Shown here one piece after another: positions 11,336 to 24,539 of a stretch of DNA of 64,000 nt; within the stretch, counting starts at the first letter, position 1; each line of letters opens with the position of its first letter. The stretch spans positions 1 to 64,000 of the forward strand of contig NW_019776176.1 in NCBI RefSeq assembly GCF_001039355.2, written 5' to 3'. A program made the translations under genes and the position numbers. The notes below the pieces were generated by a model. That model ran no database searches. It had not been told where the DNA came from and saw nothing but the letters and a program-made list of their open reading frames with translations. Origin of the DNA: Lingula anatina. Its lineage: Eukaryota > Brachiopoda > Lingulata > Lingulida > Lingulidae.

Positions 11336-11590
11336 GTGAAGCTGATGCTGGTAGTCTCAGTTGTCCTTCAATGTTCTGGCAGTCTGGGTCGACCTGCCAT
11401 GATGCTGGCAGTCTCAGTTGTCCTGCCATGATGCTGGAAGTGTTGACTGTCCTGCCGTGAAGCTGGCAGTCTCGGTTGCCCTTCCATGTTCTGGAAGTCT
11501 CAGTTGTCCTGCCATGATGCTGGCAGTCTCGCTTGGCTTGCCATGTTCTGGCAGTTTTCAGTGGTCCTGCCTTGATGCTGTGTTAGGTCC
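11336..11590. repeat. 29-bp minisatellite, block 1
   Basis: About eight imperfect units of cctgccatgatgctggcag followed by tctcagttgt. It lies between the two LINE fragments. Confidence 0.85.
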
Positions 11591-12205
11591 AATCCTGTTT
11601 TCATTATACATGTTACCTGTAGAAGATATACTTAAACATGGTCTGAACACTGTCATTTTTGCAGATGATACAAGTCTATATTACATGCAAGAGCAACCAG
11701 TCTGCAACAATCACTTCTATGGAAGCTTGTCTTGCGGAGATTCGAGAATGGATGAAAGTGAACATGTTGGCTTTAAATGATACTAAAGCCGAGTTGATAT
11801 GGTTTACATCAAAGTTCAAAGCAAATAGGAAAAATGCAGCAAATGCCAACATTGCATAGGAGATGTTCTTATAAAACCATCTAGTTCTGTAAAAGATCTG
11901 GGAGTTACCCTCAATGAAAATGGCACTGTGGGGAAGCATGTATCTGAAGTGTGAAAATCAGCATCTTATGCACTATGGCGCATTGGAAAAGTAAGGAAAG
12001 TGCTAAATAACAGAACCACTGAAAAATTAGTAAATCATCAAGGTAAGATTACTGCAAGTATCCTCTTTAGTACATGTGACTATCAGATTTAAAAATTACA
12101 AGTTATTCAACACTCAGCTGCAAGACTAGTTTGTCAAATAAAGTGCAATAGTGCACACCATGTCACTCCCATTCTGAAAGGATTACACTGGCTGCCAGTG
12201 AATCC
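11590..12205 (+). mobile_element. Decayed LINE reverse-transcriptase fragment, copy 2
   Basis: Plus-strand translation gives [18 protein letters not shown] and the catalytic FADDT of a non-LTR reverse transcriptase (CR1/L2/Jockey-like arrangement). It continues with [14 protein letters not shown] after a frameshift. Stops and small deletions show it is dead. Confidence 0.85.
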
Positions 12206-12385
12206 ATGAAGCTAGCATTCTCGGTTGTCCCGCAATGTTCTGGAAGTTTCAGTTGTCCTGCCATGATGCTGTCAGTCTCACTTGTCTTGCCATGTTTTGG
12301 CAGTCTCGGTTGTCCTGCCATGATGCTTGCAGTCTCAGTTGTCCTGCCATGATGCTTGCAGTCTTGGTTATCCTGCGATGCTCAA
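12205..12385. repeat. 29-bp minisatellite, block 2
   Basis: Six or so units of the same repeat as at 11336-11590, attached at the same point of the LINE fragment. The unit that was duplicated was therefore LINE plus minisatellite. Confidence 0.85.
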
Positions 12386-13039
12386 ATTAGAAAACCAGCT
12401 GTATAGGATTATCTTTTTTTTCATTAAATTTATAGTATTTTAAAAATATTTTCATTTTTCTTATTCTGGCATTTTCAAAGTGTGAACTCTCATGGGCCTG
12501 AACTTTTTGCTTGTTTCACATTTTATTAAAATCAGTTTTATCTGTTGTGCATTTTTCAGGGAGTGGTCACAAGGCAGCAAGAGAACTGGTATAGACCTGT
12601 CATACAGGATTAATTAGTGATTCATGTCATCCAGTGATTCATGTGTAGATGTCTTACACCTGTAGCAGAGTACCCCAGTGCATCTACCACCGCCCTTGGC
12701 GCTGCAGACAGCAAACTGATGAATTCACCCCTCCCCCAAGCAGCCACCTTTGCCCCTGTTCTCATTTGGACTCCACATGTTGTGATCTAGCCAATGTGAT
12801 CCCAGTCTACCTGACAGCAACTCCGGCCAGCTAGCCAGCAAACAAAGCCACGTGTTATCCTTTCCACCTTACTTATCTGCAGGCAATTCATCAATAGAGA
12901 GTGCAGTGAAAAAATTACAAATGGTTTCAAATTAACATTTAATACGTAGAATGCATTTTCAACGGAGAACAAAATTATTAAAGGCATTTCTTTATCTGCA
13001 TCATACATGGTACCAGACAGTACCAGAAACGTAATACCT
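12386..13039. other. Intergenic or upstream TRAF intron, no exon seen
   Basis: No zinc-finger or RING-type Cys/His pattern was found on the plus strand here. Confidence 0.4.
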
Positions 13040-13399
13040 GAATTCCTGTTTATATTCCTCCAATGAAATTAGAAATTGAGATTATGTATTTGTAAAAACA
13101 CATCAACTTATTAGCACTTGGTACGGTAGTTTCCATGCAGCCTGCTTTTGGATTGAAGTAAAATTTTTCCTCATGTACTCTTAAATATGAATCTGTACTT
13201 AAGTGTGAAGCTGTGTACCNAATTCCTGTTTATATTCCTTCAATGAAATTTGAAATTGAGATTATGTATTTGTAAAAACACATCAACTTATTAGCACTTG
13301 GTACGGTAGTTTTCATGCAGCCTGCTTTTGGATTGAAGTAAAATTTTTCCTCATGTACTCTTAAATATGAATCTGTACTTAAGTGTGAAGCCGTGTACC
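13040..13399. repeat. 180-bp near-identical direct duplication around a single N
   Basis: 13040-13219 and 13221-13399 differ at only a handful of bases and are separated exactly by the N at 13220. This looks like two overlapping contigs or haplotypes joined end to end rather than a biological repeat. Confidence 0.8.
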
Positions 13400-14800
13400 T
13401 GAAGCTGAGTGATTTTGATGGCCACAGTGTACAGCTCTTCATATCTTTTGTGATCTTATGTGGGCAGTTCGCCTCTATGACATGAACAATGAACAGTTCA
13501 CTTAATGATGTGATACTCATATAGACCAATATATTTCTTGATCATAAAGTTTGTTTATTGTTTATATTGCATAATTCAGTCTTTTACAAAACCTTTCCTT
13601 TTTTTTTTACTTGCAGTAATGAATAAACTTAGAATAGTTATCATTGAAAGGAACATGTTGATGGTTGTTTTCTTTGTCATTTCCTGGGTAAAGTAAGAAA
13701 AGGCAATGTGCACTATTTAACATACATTGGTACTGTAGTGAATATGTAGGTGGCATCTTATTCAAATTGATTGATTTTTATACCATTTAGGTGCAGTCTT
13801 CTGTTGAGCATTTTTGTAATTTGAGTGTTTAGAAACACTGTTCTGTTGAATTTTAGTTGATTTCTCTTGAACAACCTCGAAACAGTGAAGGGAAACATGG
13901 AAGGAAGCAGTTGTTGGAAGTATTTTTCTTTTGTATTAAATAAAATGCAGTTTTAGTACAGCCTGGGAGACACTGGCTCATATTGTTGTGTGTGTGTGGA
14001 AAGATATTTGCAGTTTAAAAAGTGTTTAATGTTACTTTTTTTAGCTTTTTAATTAAATATTTCTCTAGGCTTGAAAAACATGAATGGGACCAGGATTAAT
14101 CATTTTGCTATTCCTTGGACTGCAATTATTATGACAGAAGCACCTACACGTGTCATTTCCAAATGCTGTTTGGCATTGAGCACCATCACAACCTCTGACT
14201 TTCTTTTAAGGGATGAAAAATATTTTTGTGCTGTGCTAGCTGATGCTAATGATAATAATAATATTTATTGATCATCAGTATAACTAAGTTTGTCATATTA
14301 TTTTAACAGTAGGATTGAACCATGCACCAAAAGTAAGGTATATTAAGTTCAATGTGCAAGCTTTTGCATACATGAAGTGGCTTGCTACCAAAAATTATTC
14401 TTATAAAAACAAATGTTGATTTAAATGCAAATATGGATTGGTACAGGAATAACATGGTATTGGTGAAAAAACTGCTGACCTTGGGTAAATTTATAAAATA
14501 TTATTTGTTAAAATTGGTCCTGTTTTTAAAAGTGGGTAGTGTGTTTGTTGGCCAACTGTACAGTGTATATGTACTGATCTAGAAGTGAAAAATAAATCAC
14601 CATATCGATGTTCCGAAAATAAAAAATAACCCTTTTTTTGCCACAAATATGCACGTATATTTGCATAGCTTTAATCCCTGTTGGTTTTCACAATATTATT
14701 TTCTGTTGACAAAATAATGTCTCATATGTTATAAAAGTTGCTCATATGTAAAAATTTAGTAAAATAGAGTCATTTGATAAAAAAGTACTCATTTGTTTTT
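13400..14800. other. No gene seen
   Basis: AT-rich. A small frame at 14071-14271 follows a tctctag, but no family motif is visible in any frame. Confidence 0.45.
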
Positions 14801-14802
14801 AT

Positions 14803-16350
14803 GTAAAGACACAGATGTGTCTGTACATATCCGTCACCTGTGTTTGTTGCCGATAACACGGTAAGTGAATAACCGTTTTACCTTTTGGCTTGAAACTTAC
14901 AGAACTGACAAATATTTATAATATGCAGATCAAGTTCGAAAATCGGCATGATCGGGCAATTTTTATGGAAGTTATGCTTTTTTTTTCACTTTTTCCGCAT
15001 ATATGCAACACCAATAACACGATAAGTGGAAAATCCTTTTACCTTTTGGCTTGAAACTTACAGAACTGATGAATATTCATAATATGCAGGTCAAGTTTGA
15101 AAATCAGCTTTATTGGACCATTTTCACAAAAGTTATAGTTTTTTATGTACAGACACAGATGTGTCTGTACATATAGCCATCACCTGCGTCTGTTGTCGTC
15201 GTCGCCGTGCACTTTTACCGATAACACGATAAGTGGAAAACCGTTTTTTCTTTTGGTTTGAAAATTACAGAATTGATAAATATTCATAATACGCAGGTCA
15301 AGTTCGAAAATCAGCATGATCGGGTCATTTTTAGGGAAGTTATGCTGTTTTTTCACTGTTTTCAGCATATATGCAGCACCGATAACACGATAAGTGGAAA
15401 ACCATTTTACTTTTTGGCTTGAAACTTAGAGAACTGATGAATATTCATAATACGTATGTCAAGTTTGAAAATCCGCATGATCGGGCCATTTTTAGGGAAG
15501 TTACGCTGTTTTTTCACTTTTTTCAGCATTTATGTAGCACGGATAACACGATAAGTAGAAAACCGTTCTATTTTTTTGTTTGAAACTTACAGAATTGATG
15601 AATATTCATAATACGCAGGTCAAGTTCGAAAATCAGCATGATTGGGCCATTTATATGGAAGTTATGCTGTTTTTTCACTTTTTTCAGCATTTGTGCAACA
15701 CCGATAACACAATATTTGAAAAACCATTTTATCTTTTGGCTTGAAACTTACAGAACTGATAAATATTTATAATACGCAGGTCAAGTTCGAAAATCAGCAT
15801 GATCGGGTCATTTTTAGGGAAGTTATGCTGTTTTTTCACTGTTTTCAGCATATATGCAGCACCGATAACACAATATTTGAAAAACCATTTTACTTTTTGG
15901 CTTGAAACTTAGAGAACTGATGAATATTCATAATACGTATGTCAAGTTTGAAAATCAGCATGATCGGGCCATTTTTAGGGAAGTTACGCTGTTTTTTCAC
16001 TTTTTTTAGTATTTATGCAACACCGATAACATGATAAGTGAAAAACCATTTTACCTTTTGGCTTGAAACTTACAGAACTGATAAATATTTATAATACGCA
16101 GGTCAAGTTCGAAAGTCAGCATGATCAGGCCATTTTTATGGAAGTTATGCTCTTTTTTCATTTTTTTCAGCATATATGCAATACCGATAACACATTTCAA
16201 GGAAAATCAATTGGCCAATTGTCTCGAAATTTACAGGGGTGATCAGTCTTACTGAAATGCAGATGAAGTTCAAAAATAAGCTCGATCGGTTCAGTTTTGG
16301 TGAAGTTATGCCTTTTTTGTATATAAGTGTTTTTTTCCTCATATTTAATT
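14803..16350. repeat. Tandem array of a 161-bp repeat (about nine units)
   Basis: The landmark cgataacac recurs at 14851, 15012 (as caataacac), 15219, 15380, 15541, 15702, 15863, 16024 and 16185. Spacing is 161 bp every time except once (207 bp). The longer step contains a second copy of the array's leading segment: a hairpin (atgtacagacaca, GA loop, tgtgtctgtacat) plus a cacctg.gt.tgttg stretch. The last unit is the most diverged. Conserved words in each unit include cttgaaactta and tcaagttcgaaaatc. Confidence 0.9.
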
Positions 16351-17134
16351 CTTAGGCATGTTAACAATCTCATCTGTGAACTAATTAAATATGTAAAGGT
16401 GTTCTTTTGACATTTTCTGCATCTTAACAATGTTGTTAGTTGAATATATAAAAAAGATGGTAAACCTGTTTTTGTGTATTGTGTAATAAAGTGTCAAAAA
16501 ATAGAAATAATAATAAACTCATATCTTTACAGTTTGTCAGATTCAATCATTCACTATGTTCAGAATCTCAGAATGGAGCAAACTGGACATTTAAAATTGT
16601 TCTATTGGTATTTTTCCTATGTCAGCAATTTTCTTAGTTTTTCATTTAAAGATGGCAGTAAATTGGTTATTTTGTTATATGAAAAAAAGTGTTGAAAGTG
16701 GAAAGAAATTCATTTTAGTACAGTTATCTCTTGTTTACATTTTGGTATTTTGAAGGTGTGACTCTGAACTTCCATGGCCTTGAAGACCTTTCCATGTCAC
16801 ATTTCCTGAATATCCATGATACTTTTATTTTATTAATAAAAATTGATGGTCATTATGTTATATTGCATAAAAGTTGAAGAAAACCTTATTTTTTTAAATC
16901 GCTGCCAGAAAGACCATTCAGGAAAAGCCATGTTACTTATGATACTCAAACTTACTGAAAAGTTTCATAAGACTGAAGTGCAGTTTGTGTTGGAAAATAG
17001 TGTGATTGTTTTCTGTTTTGGAAGCAATGCAGCTCTATAGAATGCTATATGGGGCTACTGTTTATGGTCTTAATTGTCCCTTGGGGTAGTCACAGGCTAA
17101 ATGCAGAGCTATAAAATCACTTGCCTAATTAATT
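16351..17134. other. No gene seen, up to the assembly gap
   Basis: AT-rich, without motif-bearing frames. Confidence 0.5.
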
Positions 17135-17690
17135 NNNNNNNNNNNNNNNNNNNNNNNNNNNNNNNNNNNNNNNNNNNNNNNNNNNNNNNNNNNNNNNNNN
17201 NNNNNNNNNNNNNNNNNNNNNNNNNNNNNNNNNNNNNNNNNNNNNNNNNNNNNNNNNNNNNNNNNNNNNNNNNNNNNNNNNNNNNNNNNNNNNNNNNNNN
17301 NNNNNNNNNNNNNNNNNNNNNNNNNNNNNNNNNNNNNNNNNNNNNNNNNNNNNNNNNNNNNNNNNNNNNNNNNNNNNNNNNNNNNNNNNNNNNNNNNNNN
17401 NNNNNNNNNNNNNNNNNNNNNNNNNNNNNNNNNNNNNNNNNNNNNNNNNNNNNNNNNNNNNNNNNNNNNNNNNNNNNNNNNNNNNNNNNNNNNNNNNNNN
17501 NNNNNNNNNNNNNNNNNNNNNNNNNNNNNNNNNNNNNNNNNNNNNNNNNNNNNNNNNNNNNNNNNNNNNNNNNNNNNNNNNNNNNNNNNNNNNNNNNNNN
17601 NNNNNNNNNNNNNNNNNNNNNNNNNNNNNNNNNNNNNNNNNNNNNNNNNNNNNNNNNNNNNNNNNNNNNNNNNNNNNNNNNNNNNNNNNN
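17135..17690. other. Assembly gap (556 N)
   Basis: Unsequenced run. It could hide an upstream zinc-finger exon of the TRAF gene. Confidence 0.99.
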
Positions 17691-18338
17691 TTTAACATAA
17701 TGTACTTTTGCGTCAGAATTGACAGTAGCCTATTTTGTGCATAGTTATTTCCTGCTTTTTGTCTGTACATTTGACAGCTTTGCTGCCTTGTTTTCTTTAA
17801 AGTTTGCAGTTATGCGAAACTCAAATTTTTCACATATCCAGATTTACATGCAGGACTTAGAAAATCCATGAGCTTAAAATCCTATGCTTGATACATGTTC
17901 TAAATATCTATGTTATTTGTAGAAAACAAACACAAATGGTCGTGGTTATGCTGTTAAGCATCATGTAATTTTGCAGCAAATTGACAACAACTCAATTCTG
18001 TGCACTGTCACATTACTTATTATAGAAATAATGCATTAGACTTAAACACAACTTGAGATGGAATACCAGCCTGTTTGGATTCTGTCGCTTAGTTCCATCT
18101 GTACATTTGATGCCTTTGCTGTCTTATTCTTAGAACCGTTTAACTTAAAATAGTAAAGGAAAGGTGATTAAAGCAGAATATGCATGTAATGTTTTTGACA
18201 AACAACAGATATCATTACCACATACATTGATAGGTAAAAGTTGTCATTGTTTACAGAGCCTTTATATTCTTGTATGTTCCCATGAATTATCAATAGAAAG
18301 CAATTAAAATTTTACTGACACTAAATGTTTTCCTTCAG

Positions 18339-21300
18339 AGCCACAATGGTATTTGCCCCAAGTTCCCCATCAGATGTGATTTCTGCGACAACCTTCCACG
18401 GAAAATACCACGTGACAAGGTAGAAGAATCTTTTTCTGTCTGGAAATGCTTTGTGTTATTTTTAGTATTATTATTATTTTATTTATTTATTTTTTTTTTT
18501 TTGGGGGGGGGAGGTTGAAATTAACTAAATGTAGAAAAATTTGACATGCCTATGAAATATTGTTTTACTATGAGTTTATGAAATGTTGATGTTAATCCTA
18601 AATGCAACTTGATGTAAGCTTTTTGATATTACAGTGTGTCAACAAACTACTGAGCTTTTGTCAACAGGATTCACTCTTTATTACTACCTTGCCTTGTGTC
18701 TTACAAGGAATTCAAAGCACAAACCTTTACCTGCTGTTAAATGTACTCCTGTGTAGCTTGCTGATAACTGGTAGCTGTTCTCTGCTTTTTGGTGCCAGGT
18801 TTCTTATTACTTGCCTGACATGTCATCTTGTGCTGATTGCGTAGATCTAGTCTTACAACATTTATCAGTCAAGTTATGTGCCACATGTAGATTGTTGATG
18901 ACACTGGTATCTTTTGAGTTCTGTACAGGCCTGTAGCCAAGGGTGTCTGAATGAACTGCCCTTTTTGCAGGAAAATGGGCTGCTCCAGGTAAAATTTGAT
19001 CCAGGGTTGTGGCAGTTTCTTCAAAAATGGGTCCACTTTTTCAGAAAAAAGGATCCCCCCTTTGAAATGGCTGGCTACAGGCCTGTTTTATCTATATGTG
19101 CCAGACCTTTTTAGGTATATTTGTGCATTTTATATACATGCACATCAAAAGTATCAGAAAATTGCACCTTTTTGTTATTTAGTTTATTTCATTTTTGTCT
19201 TGAATTCTAAAATCCTGTACTGTGTATAGCACAACTTTCTTTTCCACCTGCAGATGCCTGATCACTTGAAAACATGCAGAAGGGATAAAGCTCTGTGCAA
19301 ATTTGGCTGCAAGGAAAAGGTGTGTAGCTGTGGACTTAAAGAAGATATCTCTCAACCAAATTTTGGAAGTACAGGGCATCCAATTAAAAAAATTACCACT
19401 ATTTAAAAGAAATTATGTGGCAAACAGAACCATCAACTTCACGTTTTGTGTTGTTTTTTATCCAGCTGTTATATTACATTCACTATAAAAAATTGAATTA
19501 CACATTGTTAGCTTTAAAAAGATTTTTTCATGGTCTTAGCTAGTGGGTGTCCTGGTCCTTTAGTGATTATCAGGCTGTTAGAACTTTTCTCTGTCTGATA
19601 TATTTTTAATTTAACTGACTTTAAGGGCTATTAAAATGTTTAACAATAGGTTCTTTTCAAGTGCATTATATTTACACTATACATATATGTAAGGATGTGA
19701 AAATAGACACAAACAACATAAAAATTCTGTTGATAATATTTTGGGCTATGTAATTTTAGGATTAAAGATTTTTTTCATTAATTTAAAAACACTGTTTTCA
19801 GTATGAAGTTAATAAGGAAGGCCAGCACATGGAGCAATTTGCTGTGTTCCATCTTGATCAGGTGAGAGAGAAAATGGAAAAGCTGGAGGCTGAAATTAAA
19901 CAGAAGCGCCAGCAGGGTGAAGAGGAACATCTACAAGCTTTAATAGGTGATTGACATTGGACTGGATAATCATCTCACAAAGGATAAAGTATTAAAAAGT
20001 TAGAAACTCATTGTCTCTGATGATGTGTTGATAAAATTTCATTTTGTTGAATTGATTAATGATTTTCTAATGATACAAATTCTAGAATTTTTTTAATGGA
20101 TGTATTATTATAAGTTCTAATGAAGATATTTCTGTATGTATTTTTAAGGTCGCTTGTCCATTTTGGATTCCAACATGAAAGTGTGTCAGGCCAAGGTTGC
20201 TGATCTAAATCAGAAGGTCACTGGAATGTCACAAAGGTCACGGGTGGAGGCGGACTCGGGCACGGCTTATGCATTAGCAGCTGCGTCCTCCTCCCCATCT
20301 ATTGACAGTGGCATCTCCCAGATAATAGACCAACTCAAGACACAGGAAGGGATAACAGACAGCAAAGTCAACACTTTTGAAGGTATTGTGGCAGTTCTTA
20401 ATCGGGAGGTAGAAAAATGTAGCACCCAGTTGGAAAACTACGAAGGACAACGACGTCTTGATAGAGAGGCACTGGAGGGTAATGAACGCAAAATAAAGTC
20501 CTTGGAAAGAGTCATCGCCTTGAAGGATGTTTCAATGGCTGAGCAAGACCTGCGCATTCAAGCCCTGGAAAATGCAAGCTTTGATGGGATCTTGATTTGG
20601 AAAATTTCAGATTTCAGCCGTAAACGCCATGATGCTATTACAGGTAAATTTTTAAATTGTTTTTTATTTGTTCATTTATCTATTTATTTGTGCGTGTGAT
20701 ATTGGGACGTTTACAATTTTGGCATTAAGAGATGACATTTGGACAAGAATTAAATAAGTGCTTTGGTATTTCTATTGTTACAGTTGCAGTATACGTCATG
20801 CCATGATCATGATATTAATGTTACTGTGGCAGTATGTGGTTTGCACCATGTACAATATTATTTTGTGATGTGTGTTTTTGTATGTGAAGTAGACATATCA
20901 TTAGTTTTTGTAAACTATAAAAACTGTCTGTTGTGTATTAAACATTCCTATATATATATATATATATATATACAATGGAATTAAGTGCATTCATGGCAAT
21001 AGTTTGTTACTGCATTATGACAACTTGCTTGATGGCATCCGTTTAATGACAAATGTTGAAAATGATGTGTAACAGAAATATCATATTCAATTATTTATTT
21101 ATCAGGTAGAGTCACCAGCCTGTATTCCCCATCCTTCTACACTGGTCCCCACGGCTACAAGATGTGCTGTCGAATTTACCTGAATGGTGATGGGATGGGG
21201 AAGGGCAGCCATGTTAGCCTTTTTTTCGTGGTGATGAGAGGTCATTACGATGCCCTCCTCCGCTGGCCATTCAAACAGAAGGTCACTTTCATGCTGCTGG

Positions 21301-21503
21301 ACCAGAACAACCGCGAGCACATAATAGACGCCTTCAGGCCGGATCCTACCAGCTCCAGTTTCAAGCGTCCAACCTCAGAAATGAACATCGCCAGTGGTTG
21401 CCCCCTCTTCATGGCTCTGACCCAGTTAGAAAAACAAGGAACAGCATACGTGAAAGAAGACACTATGTTTCTGAAGGTGGTGGTGGATACTGCGGATTTA
21501 TAA
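18339..21503 (+). CDS. TRAF1/TRAF2-type adaptor, 3' five exons (partial)
   Basis: Exons 18339-18419, 19254-19319, 19802-19946, 20149-20643 and 21106-21503 join in phases 0, 0, 1, 1 at GT-AG sites, giving about 395 residues. The first two exons encode TRAF zinc fingers (ICPKFPIRCDFC, IPRDK; then PDHLKTC and LCKFGC). The third and fourth give a long coiled coil (about residues 65-240). From SFDGILIWKISDF onward is the MATH/TRAF-C domain, split by an intron after ITG. The C-terminus matches TRAF1/2 rather than TRAF3/5/6: IIDAFRPDPTSSSF, MNIASGCPLF and a DDT/EDTMFLKVVVDT-type end. TRAF proteins couple TNF-receptor tails to NF-kB/JNK signalling in the cytosol. RING and N-terminal zinc-finger exons were not found between 12.4 and 18.3 kb; they may be in the 17135-17690 gap, further left, or absent as in vertebrate TRAF1, which lacks the RING. 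Confidence 0.92.
18925..19090. mobile_element. MITE in a TRAF intron (aggcctgtagcca ends)
   Basis: Ends acaggcctgtagcca and tggctacaggcctgt form inverted repeats around about 160 bp. The body (aaaatgggtccactttttcag and similar words) is shared with copies at 35546-35712, 28120-28440 and 38697-38830. Confidence 0.75.
20949..20973. repeat. (TA)n tract in the last TRAF intron
   Basis: Short TA run. Confidence 0.85.
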
Positions 21504-24500
21504 AAGGGCAGAGGGGGGTTGCATTTTTCAGTGTCAGCCATAGTTTAATAAGTATTACATTTATGGATGCCCTGCAATCTGCTCAGGTTGATATCACTGA
21601 GCAGATTTTGCCTAAGACTATGTATGCATGTCTTGATATCAAGCCCACTAGTGTTGAGATCCTAGGGGTTAGGACTACATTTCTGGAAAAATGGTCAAGG
21701 ACAGGGATTTTAAAAGACATTTTTGATATCTTTCATTGTAAGGAAAATTTGGTGTTATACTGGTGCTATTACGCTCATATACACAGACATGGGCCAGTAC
21801 ATTGTGCAATATATATTTTTTATTTTTATTGTTATTGTTATTATTTGATATGTACTTTTCATTTTTTTTTCATTATGATTTATTTACATATTATATACTT
21901 TTTGAAGATACATATACAGTCAAATACCTGAGTTTTAAGAACAGTCAGGACATTAGTAGGATGTGAGCAAGGTTATTGAATGCACATGAACCTTTAATCA
22001 ACAAAGGTCTGCATAAGTGGCTTAAGGCTTCAACAAAATGGGTCTTGATAAGTTCTGTACTATGTATGGACATGTTTCTCTCCATTTCAGGCACAAAAAC
22101 TGATGTGTGCAATATTTCTGTCCAAAATAAGAAAGTTTTAATGTGCTTGAAAAAGAAGAAGAAAAAAAAACAAGAAAAGAGTTGTTCATAGAGAAAATGA
22201 ACAACCTTAACATGTTCTTTGTCCTCTAACAGTGTGGAACTGCCCAAATGTTCAGTGTCATATGACCACATGACATTTACAACAAATTTTGAGTCATATT
22301 TAACTTCTGTCTTGACCACAGCTGGCGTGAAATTAAGACCTAAGATGTCATATTCCTGTAGTGGTCAAGACAAAAACTGTGAGCACTTCAATAAGATCAT
22401 TTTATAACTTAATATAAATGAGAAATGAGAAGAATTAAGTTTAGGGGTGGGGGGGGGGGGGGGAGTTTTTTATTGCACAATGTACCAACCAAGCTTGTAT
22501 GTGTGTATGCGTCATAGCATCAGTATATGTAACCAAGTTATAATACTTGATTTTTGGTTGACACTGAAAAATAATGATCATAAGGAGCTATGGGATGTCC
22601 CACAAGATTTCTGTTGGCATCAACCCAAAATTCTGAAATGAATAACCCATGTGTGAGTGCACCTTGCAAGAGCTTTTCATGGTAGAAATACCATTGAAAA
22701 ATTATTGTCTATGTGTATACTGGTACAGCAGTACTTTTTTTTTTTTTTTTACTTAGCCCAATTACAGGATCAGTTACAAAGGAGTGTTTACACTGAAGAT
22801 GGCTTGCCCTATTGAACATAAGGCCCTGTTCATATTGTGCAGTTTACTTAGATTACAACAGTTAGAAAAATTGACAACTTACATAGATGAAATGTTTCCT
22901 ACTACCAGTGAATTTCTTTTTTTTTATCTCACTGAACCTCTGTCTCATCCCTGAACTTAATGGCCTGGCTGTTATTTCTGGGTCTTATATGCATAGGTAT
23001 GCACTTCAGACAATTGATTGGATACATTTTGATTGCCCAAAACAGGTAGTAGAAAACTTGTGAAATGGAGCAAGAAAAAGGAAAATGCATTGTAATTAAA
23101 ATTGAAATTTGCAATACAGATGAGTACACCAAGCAATGTGAAAAGGGCCTAATTCTTCTCTACTGGCTGGCTGATCAAGATTAGCTTACCCTTAGCAAAA
23201 TATCAGGCCTGTTGCTAACTCTCTTGCAAATGTGCAAGAACATTAATACCAAGCTTTTCATTTTGCTAAGGGTACCTTAGGCACTTGGTGAATTTTTATT
23301 ATTCCCCAAAAATCAGACCTATACTAGGTATAAAAGAACAGGAGGATTACATTGATTTTTTTGTGATTGGACCATCAACAGGGAAGACCTACTCTATGAA
23401 GAGTCGGTCTATCATCAGTGAATGCATTCTTTAATGTATTTACCAATATAAGCTTAAGGCTCATTTCCATTGAAACTATCAATCTCTGGGGTACCACTAA
23501 TACTCGCCAATTTAGCCAAATGCTAAAACTGACTTAAATTGGCTTAACAAAAAAGGGCTTGATTTGACTAATTTTAGTCAAATTAGAACCATTTGGATAA
23601 CAAATTGACAAAAACGTGGTGATTTGGCTAAGGGAAAAAATTGCTAGCGCTACCCCAGAATCAACATACATCCATCCAGCTCTGTAGGGACTCTTGCTGA
23701 ATTCAGTTACTTTAACGGATATACACACCCCCTTTTGTTCTGCCACCAGCATTAGATATGATAAGTTTGTAATGGGGTTTTTGGGCCCCTGGAGGAGAAT
23801 AGGGTTGTCCTACTGAGGACAATGGAGGTTAAAGGGATAGTAACTCTTCGTATGAGGTCTATATTTCACAATAAGAACATTGTGAATAACTCATAGAAAT
23901 ATACTGTAATATATTGTTTTATGACAAAAACAGCAGTTATAGCCATTATTTGGATGTCTGAACTTGTCTTCAGATCACATGATCTCCATTGATGGCTATA
24001 CTGTGTTATAATCTCTTAAGAGATTTAAACAAAAAACCAAACTTTTTAGAAAGAAACCAGGGACTAACTTTGAATGTAAAAATGGATTCATTAACCATTG
24101 GTTAGTATGGGAAAATTGTTGTGTACTCCTGGAAAATTCCTTTTTTGGCCAAAATGAAGAGTTATTATACCTTTAATGCCTTAGATAACTGAATACCTTT
24201 GGCTTGTGGAGTTATCTTTAATGAGAAATGCATTTCTGCATTGGAGTTCCTTCTGAAGTAATGATTATGGTCACAAAATAGCAAGTAGCTGAATCATTAG
24301 ACAAACACAATTTTGAAGAACTTTTTTTTTTTTTTTTCAAATTTGTGCAGCGTTACTCCTATTGATCATTTCATACAGTGGGCAGTGTAAGGAGCCAACA
24401 AACATATATGGCGACTTTGGTAAGAACTTAAAATAACAAATATATTTGATAATTAGTAGAGAGAGCATGGACCAAGCCAAAAGTTTTTCTATTGTAGGAA

Positions 24501-24539
24501 ATGTGAAAATGAGAAATGCTGCACCTTTGAAAAGGATCA
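21504..24539. other. Downstream of TRAF: 3' UTR and intergenic, no further gene seen
   Basis: AT-rich with poly-A/T runs and a poly-G run at 22447-22462. An imperfect inverted repeat (cttagcaaaat words) lies near 23180-23275. No AATAAA was noticed close to the TRAF stop, so the 3' end is unknown. Confidence 0.4.

Noticed and set aside
12640-12840. Cysteine-containing frame as a possible TRAF RING exon
   Set aside because: Cysteine spacing does not fit a RING or TRAF zinc finger, and there is no donor/acceptor pair in phase.
14071-14271. Exon-like frame after tctctag upstream of TRAF
   Set aside because: No RING or zinc-finger cysteine pattern in any frame; cannot be tied to the TRAF gene.
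14803-16350. CRISPR-like regular repeats
   Set aside because: The repeat is a contiguous 161-bp tandem unit without distinct spacers, in an animal genome.
17101-17770. Long open frames across 17.1-17.8 kb and 42.9-43.5 kb
   Set aside because: They consist of undetermined bases in assembly gaps or TA repeats.
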